From contig OX235271.1 in assembly GCA_944472155.2 (NCBI GenBank), forward strand, positions 40,350,633-40,414,632: 64,000 nt of DNA. Reading direction: 5' to 3'. The stretch comes from Trichobilharzia szidati. Lineage: Eukaryota > Platyhelminthes > Trematoda > Strigeidida > Schistosomatidae. Positions 20,814 to 31,629 of the stretch are shown one piece after another. The notes below the pieces were generated by a model. It did no database searches. It was not told the origin of the DNA and saw only the letters and a program-made list of their open reading frames with translations. The translations under genes were made by a program, and so were the position numbers. Numbering within the stretch: position 1 is the stretch's first letter; every line of letters begins with the position of its first letter.

Positions 20814-21140
20814 TACATCGTTACCAAATTTATTAGTTACTCATCATCTTACTCACCTCTCGTCTTTATTACGTAACTCCTTTACCATTGTATGCATACA
20901 TTTATTTTGACTTGAACTGCCTGTGTAAAAAATATATAAGCACAATTTTCTGAGCACTTTTCACTAATTGTGGAACTTTCTGTCAACTGACAACATGTAA
21001 AATTTGCAAGTATGTTAAAACTTTTCTGTACGTAAACCTCACAATTTATTTAGGCTGTAAGCAGCTGATGAGAAGCCGACGAAATAAATGATGGTACCAT
21101 ATTATTCTTCACAAACCACTATTATTCTTGCTTTATTTAA
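20814..21140 (+). repeat. PLE terminal repeat, direct (3') copy
   Basis: It pairs with the inverted copy at 19,760-20,086. It ends exactly where the 12-bp target duplication starts (21,141). Confidence 0.88.
21044..21089 (+). ncRNA. hammerhead-like motif in PLE terminal repeat
   Basis: A full CTGATGA core (21064-21070) and GAAA (21081-21084) are present. Flanking ATTTAT (21044-21049) and ATAAAT (21084-21089) can form stem III. CTG/CAG near 21,055-21,063 could be a short stem I. Stem II (GAAGCCGAC) pairs only at its closing G-C. The conserved core suggests descent from a PLE hammerhead; catalytic competence is uncertain. Confidence 0.4.
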
Positions 21141-22430
21141 GAACTTTATCTAGTTTCTTTTTCCCACTCAGATACCAGGTTGAATGATACACTTCATTAT
21201 GTGAAAGTTTGCGATACAATCTGCTTAACTGAGCAGAAGACAAGGTGACTGACCGAGTTTCAGCATAGATCTTTACAAATAAATGAATATACCAGTTCAA
21301 GCTGTCACATTTACTGTAGCACAGAAAAGTCCAGAGAAATAAATTTTTTTTAAAAACATTCAAATGAAATATATGGAAGAAAAACAATAGAAGGATGGAG
21401 AAATACGAGGAATTAATAGATACGAGAGTCCATAAAAGGTGAATACATCTGCACCATTCAGAATTATCCTGAGCCGTAACAACAGTAATCTCCAACCATC
21501 GAATCTTAAAATTCCAATGATCCGTATCAGGCGGTTTACATCTCTCCACGTGGCTCAAACCAACTGTCAAAGACTTTGCGGAGTGAATACTCCAGGTTTG
21601 ATCACCTCTGATTCTCCAACTTAACGATATATCAGCTAACATCGCCCGTCAGGACACACAGCACACGTCTGAGTCATCTCAATCCATGCAGTTTCACAAT
21701 ATCATACATTGACTTACCCTCCCTACCCGACATCACACTTGATATTATTTATCATATTATACCGCTTAAGACGGGAGAATGAATACAAACATGTGTGGAC
21801 AAAGGTAACTAGCACTTTGATATCTTCAAATTTCAATGGCCATGTCTCACAGACCCAAAGGAGGACGGAGAGAACTGCTTAGTAATGCACTTCCTTTGAT
21901 AGATAGTCGGATATCACATCTAATCCAGAGATGAAAAATGCCACCCAAGCCTTTTGCATCTGTGCTGAGAATTCGTCAGGAATCAATTCGTTAGGACCGA
22001 TGTAACTTTCCAAATGAGTGAGGTGGTCAACAGGCTCTAACACTTTACATTCCCTATCTGGAAGCTAAGAGTTAGTGTAGTCTAGCCCTGAAGCATCAAA
22101 TTACATTTGACACGAGTGAATCGCACACGAAATATACCAAGATTTCTGCTTTAAGTGTTCAGAAAATTCTTTAATTTGTCAGCGTGTTCACCTAGGATGA
22201 CAACAACATCCACATATTCTAGAGCAACAAGACTATTTCATGGCAACAAGTCAATGCCTAAATCGCTAAAGTCGATTAGAATTATATCCATTAGTACATC
22301 TATCAGCAAGGTTAACCAATGATAAGTGAAACGATTTACGAGAAAAACGTATATAGGCTCAACCGATAAATCCTTAAAATGGGGTACTTTTTATCCACAG
22401 TGGACAAACATCAAGAAAGTTTCGCGAGGT
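21133..22430 (-). pseudogene. RTE-like LINE (family A), decayed RT and C-terminus
   Basis: Read leftwards: SPFLFNFIIDIL, DLGIDLLP and SLVALEYVDVVVILGEHAD. The catalytic YADD has become YVDV. Later come a TSVLTN segment, then HVERCKPP, WLEITVVTAQDNSEWCRCIH and a hydrophobic 3' region. These match the family A copies at 24.6-26.7 kb. Frames shift repeatedly. It lies in the same intron as the PLE insertion, sense to the TPD52-like gene. Confidence 0.75.
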
Positions 22431-22435
22431 GTCTG

Positions 22436-22975
22436 CTAAATATCGTTGGCATGGCTGGTACGTTGATAAACTGTCTTGGTAACAGTTTTCCATCCCGTCC
22501 CAGGGCTAGCGAACAGAGACCTGTACGGAAGCCTCTGGGATGACATTCGCAGTCCATATCCAAACCACCGAAGCCGGTGTTTCCAGATAACGACATTCAA
22601 TGAATGGTGATCTGCACTGTGTTTAAACACACGCCACTGAACCTTAGAGTTACTCACGCGATGATGCCATCGAACGCAAGCAATCCTGCTGAGACAGCGA
22701 TGATTGAATACGCAGCTCTATCGAAGAGGCCAGGTTTCACAGGCGTAGAGCAAGACAGCCCGCACTGAAGCACTGTATACCCAACCTTTGACAGCTAGGC
22801 TGACGTCGCGACGGTACCACAGGTGGCTCAATTTGATGTATACCAACCTAACCTTCATAATACGGTCGGAAATCTCATCCGTCACCCCTCCGCCAGCAGT
22901 CACACAACTACCCAGATACACAAACTTATCAATAACTTCAAGCGGTTCACCTGCAATAGTTAGTTCAGGTACTAA
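22436..22975 (-). pseudogene. LINE B RT/C-terminal fragment
   Basis: The frames give MYLGSCVTAGGGVTDEISDR, DVSLAVKGWVYSASVRAVLL and CETWPLR, then the C-terminal KHRLRWFGYGLRMSSQRLP and SPGTGW. Unlike the palindrome copies, ETWPLR is followed almost directly by the FDH-like region. It thus shows the uninterrupted order and confirms the CR1 piece in the palindrome is an insert. Confidence 0.8.
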
Positions 22976-22979
22976 ATGG

Positions 22980-23780
22980 TTAAATTATTAAGCAAGTATT
23001 ATAATGCAAAATTTTATCTAATAAAATAACACCAGGTATCTAACTCATCGTATGCTTTGGTGGTCAACTCATGATTTCACGTTCCCAGTTCTGCTGAAGG
23101 CGAAGGACACTCAACCGTTGAGTCGTGGGTTGGAACCCGCTCACTTAATAACACTGGGACTGTTAGGATGATGTAACGATCCTTGCTAAATAGGTGGGAT
23201 TCATTTTGAAGTGTATAAGAAAGCAAGCAATTATTGATTAAAGCTTCAAGTTAGTTTCTTTTCAATATGTAGTAGATTCCACCACATTCAACATTTGCGA
23301 ATGTAATATTTTCTTGATTTTTTGGGAGACTAAGTGTACATAAGATATTTACTAGTGGGGTACTTTTCTTGGATGCAGTTTTTGAAGGATGAATTTGAGT
23401 ACTTTTCTATTCGTGAAATGCTATTTAAACAGAGGACCACCGAGTTCTTTTTCTACCTACTTCCTGTGAATGTAAAAACTTTCCACACATACAATATGAT
23501 GATTATTGGAATACAACTCTCAGAGTTTAAATATGTAACAAAAAATTCATTTCAAATTGAATAACACAGTGAGTGATACTCCTTCCTAAAATATAAGCAC
23601 ACTTCAGTACTAAACCATACACAATAATCACTACAATAGTAGGTGGCTATGACAAGCAGGGGAGAAAGGATGAATGCTACTTCTACACCTCTTTGGTAGC
23701 AGTAACCACAGTCTAAAGATACTAATTCTGGTAACACTTGTAACAAAAAACGGTCAAAAATGGATAAATGTACAACAAAA
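22980..23780. other. intron sequence with a tRNA-like patch
   Basis: No gene. About 23,068-23,160 shows GGTGGTCAACTCA and, 80 nt later, GTGGGTTGGAACCC, reminiscent of A and B boxes of a tRNA-derived SINE. A hydrophobic frame at 23,334-23,564 is AT-rich and unsupported. Confidence 0.4.
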
Positions 23781-23785
23781 CTTAC

Positions 23786-23934
23786 GTCTTAGTGTCTTCT
23801 AATTTATGAATGCTTTCTATGAGATCATATTGTAATGTTGAAAGAGAAGTATAGCCAAGAGTCTTCTTTATTTCATTACATCGACGAATTTTCGCGGCAA
23901 GGGTTTCTTGAAGAAGACGAATTTCATCTTCAAC
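23786..23934 (-). CDS. TPD52: TPD52-like gene, exon 2 (coiled coil)
   Basis: The 149-nt exon lies between acceptor CTAACTTGTCAG and donor AAGAC/GTAAGT. It starts in phase 0 and reads VEDEIRLLQETLAAK, then CNEIKKTLGYTSLSTLQ and SIHKLEDTK, leaving two nucleotides. The pattern V-x-EI-x-L-x-x-LAAK-x-x-x-x-x-EIK-x-x-LG is the hallmark of the TPD52 coiled coil. TPD52 proteins are small cytosolic adaptors linked to vesicle traffic. Tandem hydrophobic heptads are visible across exons 1 and 2. The reading frame extends left of the acceptor by chance. Confidence 0.88.
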
Positions 23935-24626
23935 CTGACAAGTTAGTATACAAAGAAAGTGGAAATCAATATGATAATGAATAGTTTGCAGTCTAGTTTG
24001 TGGAATTTCATTTATTTTGGTTGATAATCCAACTTTCATTTTTGCTACCAGAAATTTCACCTTGAGTTTCGACATCGTCTAGAGAGCCATACGATAGGGG
24101 GAAATAAGCACCTTTTTTAATTACTTATAAGAGATTCGCCTTAGGCAGAATAGTTATGCTGATGTTTGCTTACCTCTACTCAGCCTTTGTCTCAATATTC
24201 AAACTAACATAAATAACTCAGATATACAGATGAACAAGAGACAGCTAACAGTTAATAAAGCTGGAAGTAGGATATCCAACAACAGACTAACCTTAAAGAA
24301 TAGAATAACTGAACACGAGCATAATATTCAATCTTGAAAAGATGCATTAAAAGTTACTGAACTTATTGCTTTATATAAATAGCACTAGAGATGACGTCTA
24401 AACAGACAGTGAGAGTTGTTAGCAAAATTAAGACTAAAACAGTAGAAAAACTACCCAATAAATTAAAATGCAATTGCAACTGTAAGTAAACGAAACAACT
24501 AATACCAATTCACTGTGTGATTGATAACACCTTCATTGATCAATTAATTATCAATTAATGTTCGAAATATGGGTAAAACTGATGGTAAAGTATGTAGCTA
24601 TTACATAAACTGTATTGTATTGCAGC

Positions 24627-25660
24627 CAGGTGAGAGCTTACCGTGAGTTGTCATCTGAACTGGTGACAACTAGTGGTGTCCGTCAGGGTTACCCACTATC
24701 CCCATTTCTATTCAATTTCATCATAGATGTACTAATGGACTTAACCCTAACTCACTTCAGAAACTCAGGGATTGACTTGTTACTAGGGAATAATCTCGTT
24801 GACTTAGAATATGCTGCTGGACTGCGTCAACTCCTAGCTTAGTGATAGGGAGTGAAGTGATAGAACATGTTGACCGCTTCACCTATTTGGGAAGTTGTAT
24901 CAGCACCAACGGATTGATTGGTGACGAAATCTCAGCACGGATCCAAAAAGCTCGGGCTGCTTTCACTAACTTACACCGTCTCTGGCGTAGGCGTGACATT
25001 CGGCTATCAACCAAGGGACGTGTATACTGCTGAGCAGTTCGCTCCGTCCTTCTCTATGGCGGTGAGACGTGGCCATTGACAGCGGAAGACATGAAGAGAT
25101 TGCCTGTTTTTGACCACAGATGTTTACGATCTCTTTCTCGCGTTAGGTGGTATAATAAGGTAAGTAATGTTGACGTTAGGCGTAGTGTTGGGCAAAGAGA
25201 GAAAATCAATCGAAGAGGCTATAAAATTACATAGATTGAGATGGCTAGGTCACGTGCTGCGCATGCCTCCCGACGGGCATTACTAGCTGATATAGGTGCA
25301 GGTTGGAAAAGAGTAAGTGGTGGCCAAACAAAAACATGGCATCAATCCATGAAATCCCTGACAGTTAAACTGAGTCAGGTAGGGAGATGCAGACTTCCGG
25401 GTTGGGGCCCTCGGGACTCTAAGAATCAATGGCTGGAGACAATAGGTGACATGGCTCAAAACCGTTGTCAATGGTGCAGATGTATCCAGTCTCTGTAAAC
25501 TTTCATATTCCTTCCTACCATTACTCATTCTGTTTCATTCTTATACTTGTCAAAACTGTATTGATTGTCTTCACTCATTTCCTTGTCTACCTTTGTGTGC
25601 TATTTGGAACGTGGCAACTCGAACTGCTGCACTTCGGTGCCAAGTTCTATGTTGAATCCA
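24627..25660 (+). pseudogene. RTE-like LINE (family A), copy with YADD deleted
   Basis: The frames give LVTTSGVRQGYPLSPFLFN (RT motif), NLVDLEYA joined directly to AGLRQLLA, then HVDRFTYLGSCISTNG, RRRDIRLSTKGRVYC, ETWPLTAEDMKRL, RLRWLGH-like sequence, GGQTKTWHQSMKSLT and GRCRLPGWGPRD. About 60 residues containing YADD are missing at the LEYA junction (about 24,810). The 3' region (25,500-25,660) ends at a join to another copy. It lies antisense in intron 1 of the TPD52-like gene. Confidence 0.85.
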
Positions 25661-25675
25661 GCAGCAGCGTGCAGA

Positions 25676-26700
25676 TGATATAGTCCTTCTAGGTGAAGAC
25701 GCCGACATAATGCAGAGTCTTTTGAACACCTTGAACTGCAATTTGAGAATGTTTAGCATGCCTTTCGCTCCCGCCAAATGTAAGATGGTGCTGCAGGACT
25801 GGATTACACTGACTTCTAGCTTAGAAATAGGGAGTGGAATGGGAGAGCGTGTTGATCACTTCACTTATTTGAGAAGTTGCATCAATCCCAAGGGGTTGAT
25901 CGCTGATGAAATCTCAGCAGGCTAGTTTCGCATTTGACAGTTTACGCCGTCTCTGGCGTGGACGTGATATCTAGGGGGCTGTCAACCAAACGACGTGTGT
26001 ACTGTTCAGTAGTCCACTCCGTCCCCCTTTATGGCTGTGAGACATAGCCATTGAGAGTGGAAGACATAAAATGTCTAGTTAGCTGCCTCTGATCATCGGT
26101 GTCTGTGTTCTATCTCCTGTGTCATGGGGTATGATAAAGTGAGCAGTATTGAGGTTAGGCATCGACTGCTAGGTAAGGAGGGAGGGGAAATCAATCGACG
26201 AGATTGTGCAGTTACACTGATTGAGATGATTAGGACATGTGTTACGCATGCCTAGCCATCCTTTTCCCCGACAGGCAAAGTTAGCTGACACAGAATGGGT
26301 CAGGTTGGAAAAGATCTAGTGGTAGTGGTGGTCAAGCCAAAACATGGCTTCATCAGTCAATGGAATCCACAACAGTCAGTTTCAGCCACGTAGGAAGGTG
26401 TAGACTTTCTGATTGGGGTCATCGGGACGGCAAACACTAATGGCTGGAGATAATTGGTGATATGTCTCAAATCGTTCTCAGCGTAGATGCATCTACACCT
26501 TGTGACTCATAATACCCAATAAAACTATTTGGTTCTTGGACCTTACTTTTCTTTTTGCCTTATATCTCTGTTTACTGTCTCTATTTTGCACTTCCTTTTA
26601 GTTTCTTCTTTTGCTTTGTGTGCTACATGGAGTGTGGCGAGTCGAACTGCTGCACATCGGTGCAAAGTTCTATGCTGAAACCATTCAGTAGTGAAGTTAA
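25676..26700 (+). pseudogene. RTE-like LINE (family A), tandem second copy
   Basis: It starts abruptly at ADDIVLLGEDADIMQSLL, the part missing from the preceding copy. It continues with FAPAKCKMVLQDW, DHFTYLRSCINPKG, SDHRCLCSISCVMGYDKVS, RCRLSDWGHRD and a hydrophobic tail. Many frameshifts and stops. The join at about 25,675 puts the 3' end of one copy against the internal YADD of another. Confidence 0.8.
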
Positions 26701-27639
26701 CAATCCTTTACTATATTTCTTAAGATATTTCTGGGATTAAATCGTTAGGCTTCGATGGTTTTTATCATTCCAAATTTGTAACAGTCTTTGCAAGCTCTGT
26801 CAGAATTGATGGACTGATGTATACCCAAATGATAAACGGAATTTCAACTTATTACAATGACGCAATTTAAGGACGAGTTGGTCCACTGACTCCAGGTAAT
26901 TTTGCTGTTAAGTTAAGGATATATATATTCACTAAATCCTAGTTAGAGATAAGACGTACTCTCAAACGAGAAGCAGCTGTATGTACACCTAAGTCAATTG
27001 TAGCTGATTGTTAGGTAAGTTAATGGTTAAGTGTCAGACACCAGAGGAGATGGCTGGCTAGAAACAGATTGTTTTTTTGCACAAATGTGAGACAAGCTCA
27101 TCACATGACCAGTGATCATCAGTTAACTTTATTGAGTGTTTAAAAGACTCTTCGCCAAGTCCGGAAGTCTGAAATAGGCATTATTATTCCCTAAATAACA
27201 ATAAGGCTCATCCCATCCACTTGGTTAAAGTCACTGAACTAATTATGTAATCCATTCTCAGAAGATAGACTCAATGCAGTGTCTTGGTGATTAAGAAGAA
27301 TTTCTTGATTCGCAGTAGTGTCGACATATCCTCTGGCAGGGGTTGAACTACAGAATGTGTAAATTTATAGTTTCAAACCAGCTTATGCATTTCAGATTCA
27401 TGCTTTTTTAAGGGAACGCTGTGAAATCTATCTTAATCTTTTTCCAGTAGGTGTGACACATTGGGTGCCACATTTGTGATGACTGCCCATATAAGTGGGG
27501 GAAACAAGTGTAATTTGATATGGAACAAAATGTACGCGATGGAGTGGACACTTTGAGAATTGTGATGGTAACGGGTAGTCTGTTTACCTCAAACTCTCTT
27601 CGAACCTAGTGTTGTCTGAGTTATAATTTGTCCTTGAGG

Positions 27640-28090
27640 AATGCTTGTAAGATTTTTAGATAAGTGTTGACTACTTCACTTAGTAGTAGACTGATTACTG
27701 GTGAGACTACGCACTGAAACAAAATGCTTGTCTAGCGTTTGTCTGCTTGAGTCACTTTTGGCACAGGAATGACATCCGATAAAACATCAGAGGTCGTGTA
27801 TACTGCCTGACGGTGGTGAAGCAACGTAGTAACAAGGTTAGACTATGTTTTAACTAAGAAAATTAAGTCCTAAGATAAGACTGACGTGTCTAAGAAAAGC
27901 ATGCTAAGCAATGTTAGCTGGAACAGAACCAGGTGGGGTGGTCAAACAAAAAGCATGCCGCCAATCAGTAGTCAATGATTACTGTTTTGAGCTAAGTCGG
28001 GAGTTCAATGCCATTGCCACGTTTAGGTCTTCGGGATGTTAAAAATGAATTGTCAGGGTGTTATAACTGCACTAAACTGAATGAGAACCT
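27640..28090 (+). pseudogene. RTE-like LINE (family A), highly decayed
   Basis: Order and spacing match family A: a DYFT stretch, LITGET (for IADEIS), LVCLLESLLAQE (for NLRHLWRRRD), RGRVY, then GGQTKSM and RCHCHV. Almost every motif is degraded and frames shift constantly. The 26,701-27,639 stretch before it contains no supportable feature. Confidence 0.5.
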
Positions 28091-29590
28091 TAGTTACTTC
28101 CTTACGTCTGCGCCTGCTTCAGACTCATTGAGCCACGCAAATGACTGATCACATACTGAACCACAATATGCGCGAGAAATGATGATATACTATTTTATGC
28201 GGGATCCTATCATGGGGACTGATGCTTACATGGTGCAGATGTATTCACTAATTGTTACCACTCAGATTCTGAAAATGCTGACAAATATATAAATATATTT
28301 ATCCTTAAAATATGATGACTGCGTATGCATGATTAAGTACACGCTGCTGACTGCAGCAAATCGGTTCATGTATTATGTACTTCTTAATATGAATTCACCT
28401 TAAAGTTTATTTTGTTATCTAGAAAATTTTGGAAGTTCAAGTGTGTTGCAATGTGGTAGGCAGTAGAATTTCTGGTTAGTATTCCCACCGAACCACTGTA
28501 CAAAACCTATACTTCGAACCAGTCATGCTGTAGATTTACTTATAACTGAGAATTCAGAGGGACCGTTAAATTAACTCCTTCAATTGTGAATGAAGTTCAT
28601 CTGTAGTATAATGCAAATAATGCAATTAATTAGTTCCTCCAGGATCCTTTATGAAATACTTCTAAATCATCTGAATGCAAAACCCTCACTCTTCCCGCTG
28701 TTTAAAATGAGTGAATGCATACATTCACTTCTGAGTCGGAATAATCCCAGGTATAAAAACGGGGAGGAGGCGTCAGTAGGTTAACGTTATTTTGATAAAC
28801 TAGCAAAGGTAAAGTATCAGCCAAAACCGGAGTGACCTTGAACAGCCAATCATAATTCAGACACAAAAAAGTCACATAGTCGTTGAAAAATACTCTAAAA
28901 AAATATTGCAAACATGACATTACACTATATATTTATAGCTTAGTTGTTGTAAGAATGTCTTGCAGTCAGTACACAGATTATCTGTAGTGAAATCGTGACA
29001 TGCACGATATATTCATTCATCTAGGTGACTGTAGGTCATGGTACTTTGAGAGCCATTGATATTTCTGATACCATTCTCCAACCTACTCTTAACTCTAGTC
29101 ATAATCCTAACTCCTAACTTTAAACCCTAGACACTAAATCTTAATAAGTCAGCCCTACCTAACAGTGAAGATTTAGAGAAAAGTATCTATTAAATAAATA
29201 TAATACTGTATCTACCCCCTCCAAGTCCAAAAAAGCAAGCATGATTTGATTCGGAATGATATTTCACAGCATTCTCGGTACCTGATCTGTTCTCTAAAGT
29301 CAACTTTTGAAAGAACTTGACTTTGGCTATCATACTTTGTCGAGAAAATTTCCCTTCTTTATAGTTCTACACTGGTCTTCCCTATGATATTTGTCAAAGT
29401 TCTACAATAGCGTTGATATTTCATCAATGATAACGACAGGTGCCGCCAGCCAACGACTAGCATGCGTTCAAGATCACCGGGGAGTTCGCACTCATGGGAC
29501 GCTTTCGTTGAACTTCGCCGTGACGCAAAATAGTCCGCCAACTACATTTAATACCGTTTTCAATACACACTACAAATATCAGAGAAGAAT
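28091..29590. other. TPD52-like intron 1 sequence without features
   Basis: No coding signal or repeat could be assigned. Open frames at 28,590-28,920 and 29,359-29,597 are short and unsupported. Confidence 0.5.
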
Positions 29591-29593
29591 CAC

Positions 29594-29698
29594 CTGAGAC
29601 AGTTCATCTTGTAAATTTTTTTCCACTTCAGCTATCGTCTCGCCACCACCGATACTAGGCCTTCCTACAGTGTTACCATTCCTAACAGCTGATGCCAT
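29594..29698 (-). CDS. TPD52: TPD52-like gene, exon 1 with start codon
   Basis: It starts at ATG (29698-29696) and ends in phase 0 at CAG with a GTGATT donor. It encodes 35 residues: MASAVRNGNTVGRPS, a Gly-rich turn, then ETIAEVEKNLQDELSQ. Joined to exon 2 (VEDEIRLLQ) it gives a continuous heptad pattern. The four exons give 139 residues; TPD52 proteins are usually about 180-220, so the C-terminus is missing. The next in-frame upstream context gives no better start. Intron 1 spans 23,935-29,593 (5.66 kb). Confidence 0.8.
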
Positions 29699-30300
29699 AC
29701 CCAGTAACTACCCTTTCGTTAAGGGCGCGCATCATATCCAATATCCAATATTATTTCCATGAGTTGGCGTGAGCCGATTCGATTTCTTTATGCCCGCTTC
29801 TTGATTGTGAGGTAATATTTCCCTGTCTTTGGTAAAATTCTGAGTAGTTCGTCGCGCCACTCGACTGCCGTAGCTATGGCTGACTCCAAAAGAGTAGTGC
29901 TGGGATTAATTATATCTTGTTTGTTGTATGCGCTTTGTTAAGACTTTTTGAATGTAGTTAATCCTTTCATCAGTTAGATAATAATAACAGATATAATTAG
30001 TGCAGGTTATTCAGGTTAAAAGACAGAAAAAGAAATAGAGAGAACATAAAAAGACAGCCAATTAAATTTGAAGTTGATATATATATATATACATGTAATA
30101 TCATTAAAAATAAGTGTAAGTGTAGTAGTTGGAGTAGTCAGGATAGTAAGGCGGAAGAGAATGTAAAGAAGTAAAACGACGAACTTAGTTATCTACCTGT
30201 GAATGATGTGTGGGATTTTAAGGGGACAGGTCATTTGGACGCAGTCCTTGTGTCGCTGCATGATTATCCAGCCTTCGCTTAAAGGTGTCCACAGACAGCG
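29699..30300. other. region upstream of the TPD52-like start
   Basis: Presumed 5' UTR and promoter side of the minus-strand gene. No core promoter motif or trans-splice acceptor could be asserted. A TA microsatellite lies at 30,078-30,092. Confidence 0.4.
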
Positions 30301-30312
30301 CCGTATTTACAT

Positions 30313-31620
30313 TTACCGTTGAGAAGTTCCATGGACGGCAAGCCCACAGTGAAAAGAAGTGGGAGCTATCTTTCTGGGATTTCCACATTTACCCAATGGC
30401 AAAACACCTTCGTTTGGGTGATTCTGGCAATTTTTTATCTTGTAGGCAGCTATCAAATCCCCCCTTAGCCAACGGTAGCTAAGTGTGAATAGGCCTAATT
30501 TCTTCAGACTTTCATCACTCGGTTTATTTGGGGGACCAACCACTCCTTTTGTCGCCCGTCTCTGGACTCTTTCCAAAAAGTTCGCCTCTCCTCTAGGAAG
30601 TGGGTGTGCAATGATAGTATGCACTTCAAGGTGTGGTCTGACGTATCTTTTGTACAACCCTAGAAAGGGCTCAGGATTTAGTGCATCTAACTGTCTATGT
30701 GTAATATGTATGGCCGCATACGTCCTAGCTACATCCCCCGTGTATTTCACCCCTGTGTCCATTTTTTCTGTTAGAACTACACCTAAGTAACGCTCCGACG
30801 TTGTGTAGGACAAGCTTTCGTTGAACAAGGTGCAACTTGCATTCTGCAGCCTACATGTGCGTAATTTCACCACTCTGCACTTTCTCAGGATGAAATTCAT
30901 ACAACTGGACACTGCAAAGTCTTCCAGAAGCTTTAGATCTGCCTGCAGCCTATCTGAATCTTCCTAACACTTTATTGCCCCCATATTATTTTTTATTTTT
31001 GATTACAGCTTGATTCCACACCGTATTTTTTGGTACAGGTATGAAATTTTCAGCATGGATATCGGTAGCCCAAATTTTGCAGGCCGACCATAGATATCAG
31101 GTTGCGTCGGCAGGGGATCGAACCTCGTACCATGTGCATGATCGGCGAGAGTCCTAACCACTGTGCCACCGACGCACGTTTTCAGCCTACAGAAGGGTTA
31201 GGCAGCTTAGACAGCACGGCAGGTCACTGATAAAAATGGAAAACATCAGTGGTCCTAGGATAGAACCCTGTGACTCCCCTGATGACGAGCCGTGCCAAGA
31301 TGGTCGATTGACCTTAGTGCAAAATTTCCTTTCAGCTAGGTAGTCCTTAAACCATGACAGAAGCGGTTCTCCTATAACTGCCTGACTTATTTTGTGTAGG
31401 AGAAGGTCATGTGTCAAATGCCTTCTCAAAGTCTAGGAAGACCACATGAACTGGAACATCCATTTCCCACCATGATGTCAAATCATCCCAAGCTGGTGGT
31501 AGCTTTGCTACACAGGATCTGCCTTACCTGAAACCGTGCTGGGCCTCATGGGGTGTATTAGTCCCACCGAGGTGCTCCCTAGTGTGATCGTCAGTAATAC
31601 TTTCCAGTACTCTTGATATC
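30313..31620 (-). pseudogene. CR1-like LINE reverse transcriptase, interrupted by a SINE
   Basis: Read leftwards: a broken HVVFLDFEKAFDT start (about 31,430), RRHLTHDLLLHK, EPLLSWFKDYLAER, SGESQGSILGPLMFSIFISD (RT palm motif, usually SGVPQGSILGPLLF), then after a SINE at 30,989-31,177, SCMNFILRKC, SERYLGVVLTEKMD and RPHLEVHTIIAHP with LERVQRRATK. This is the CR1 palm, thumb and C-terminal part. The catalytic FADD would fall where the SINE now sits, and some RT sequence there is missing. Confidence 0.85.
30989..31177 (-). mobile_element. tRNA-derived SINE, copy 1
   Basis: On the minus strand it starts with a tRNA-like head: GTCGGTGGCACAGTGGTTAG (perfect A-box shape TGGCACAGTGG), an anticodon-like arm and a B box (GGTTCGATCCC). 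A tRNA-unrelated body of about 110 nt follows, ending AATCAAGCTGTAATCAAAAATA in A-rich sequence. Acceptor-like strands GCGTCGG and CCGACGC still pair. Copies 2 and 3 are at 46,960-47,171 and 59,016-59,126. Confidence 0.82.
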
Positions 31621-31629
31621 ATGAAGAAA

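Larger units (their letters stand above)
19732..21140 (+). mobile_element. complete PLE insertion with inverted terminal repeats (inside a TPD52-like intron)
   Basis: The insertion is flanked by GAACTTTATCTA at 19720-19731 and 21141-21152. From left it has a 28-bp extension, an inverted terminal repeat (19,760-20,086), a 5'-truncated RT-to-endonuclease coding piece, and the direct terminal repeat (20,814-21,140). An inverted copy of the 3' terminal repeat at the 5' side with a short extension is the layout described for Penelope elements. It lies antisense in intron 2 of the TPD52-like gene. Confidence 0.88.

Noticed and set aside
29359..29597. Overlapping frames on both strands as extra exons of the TPD52-like gene
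   Set aside because: They lie in intron 1 directly after the exon 1 donor and show no family similarity or phase match.
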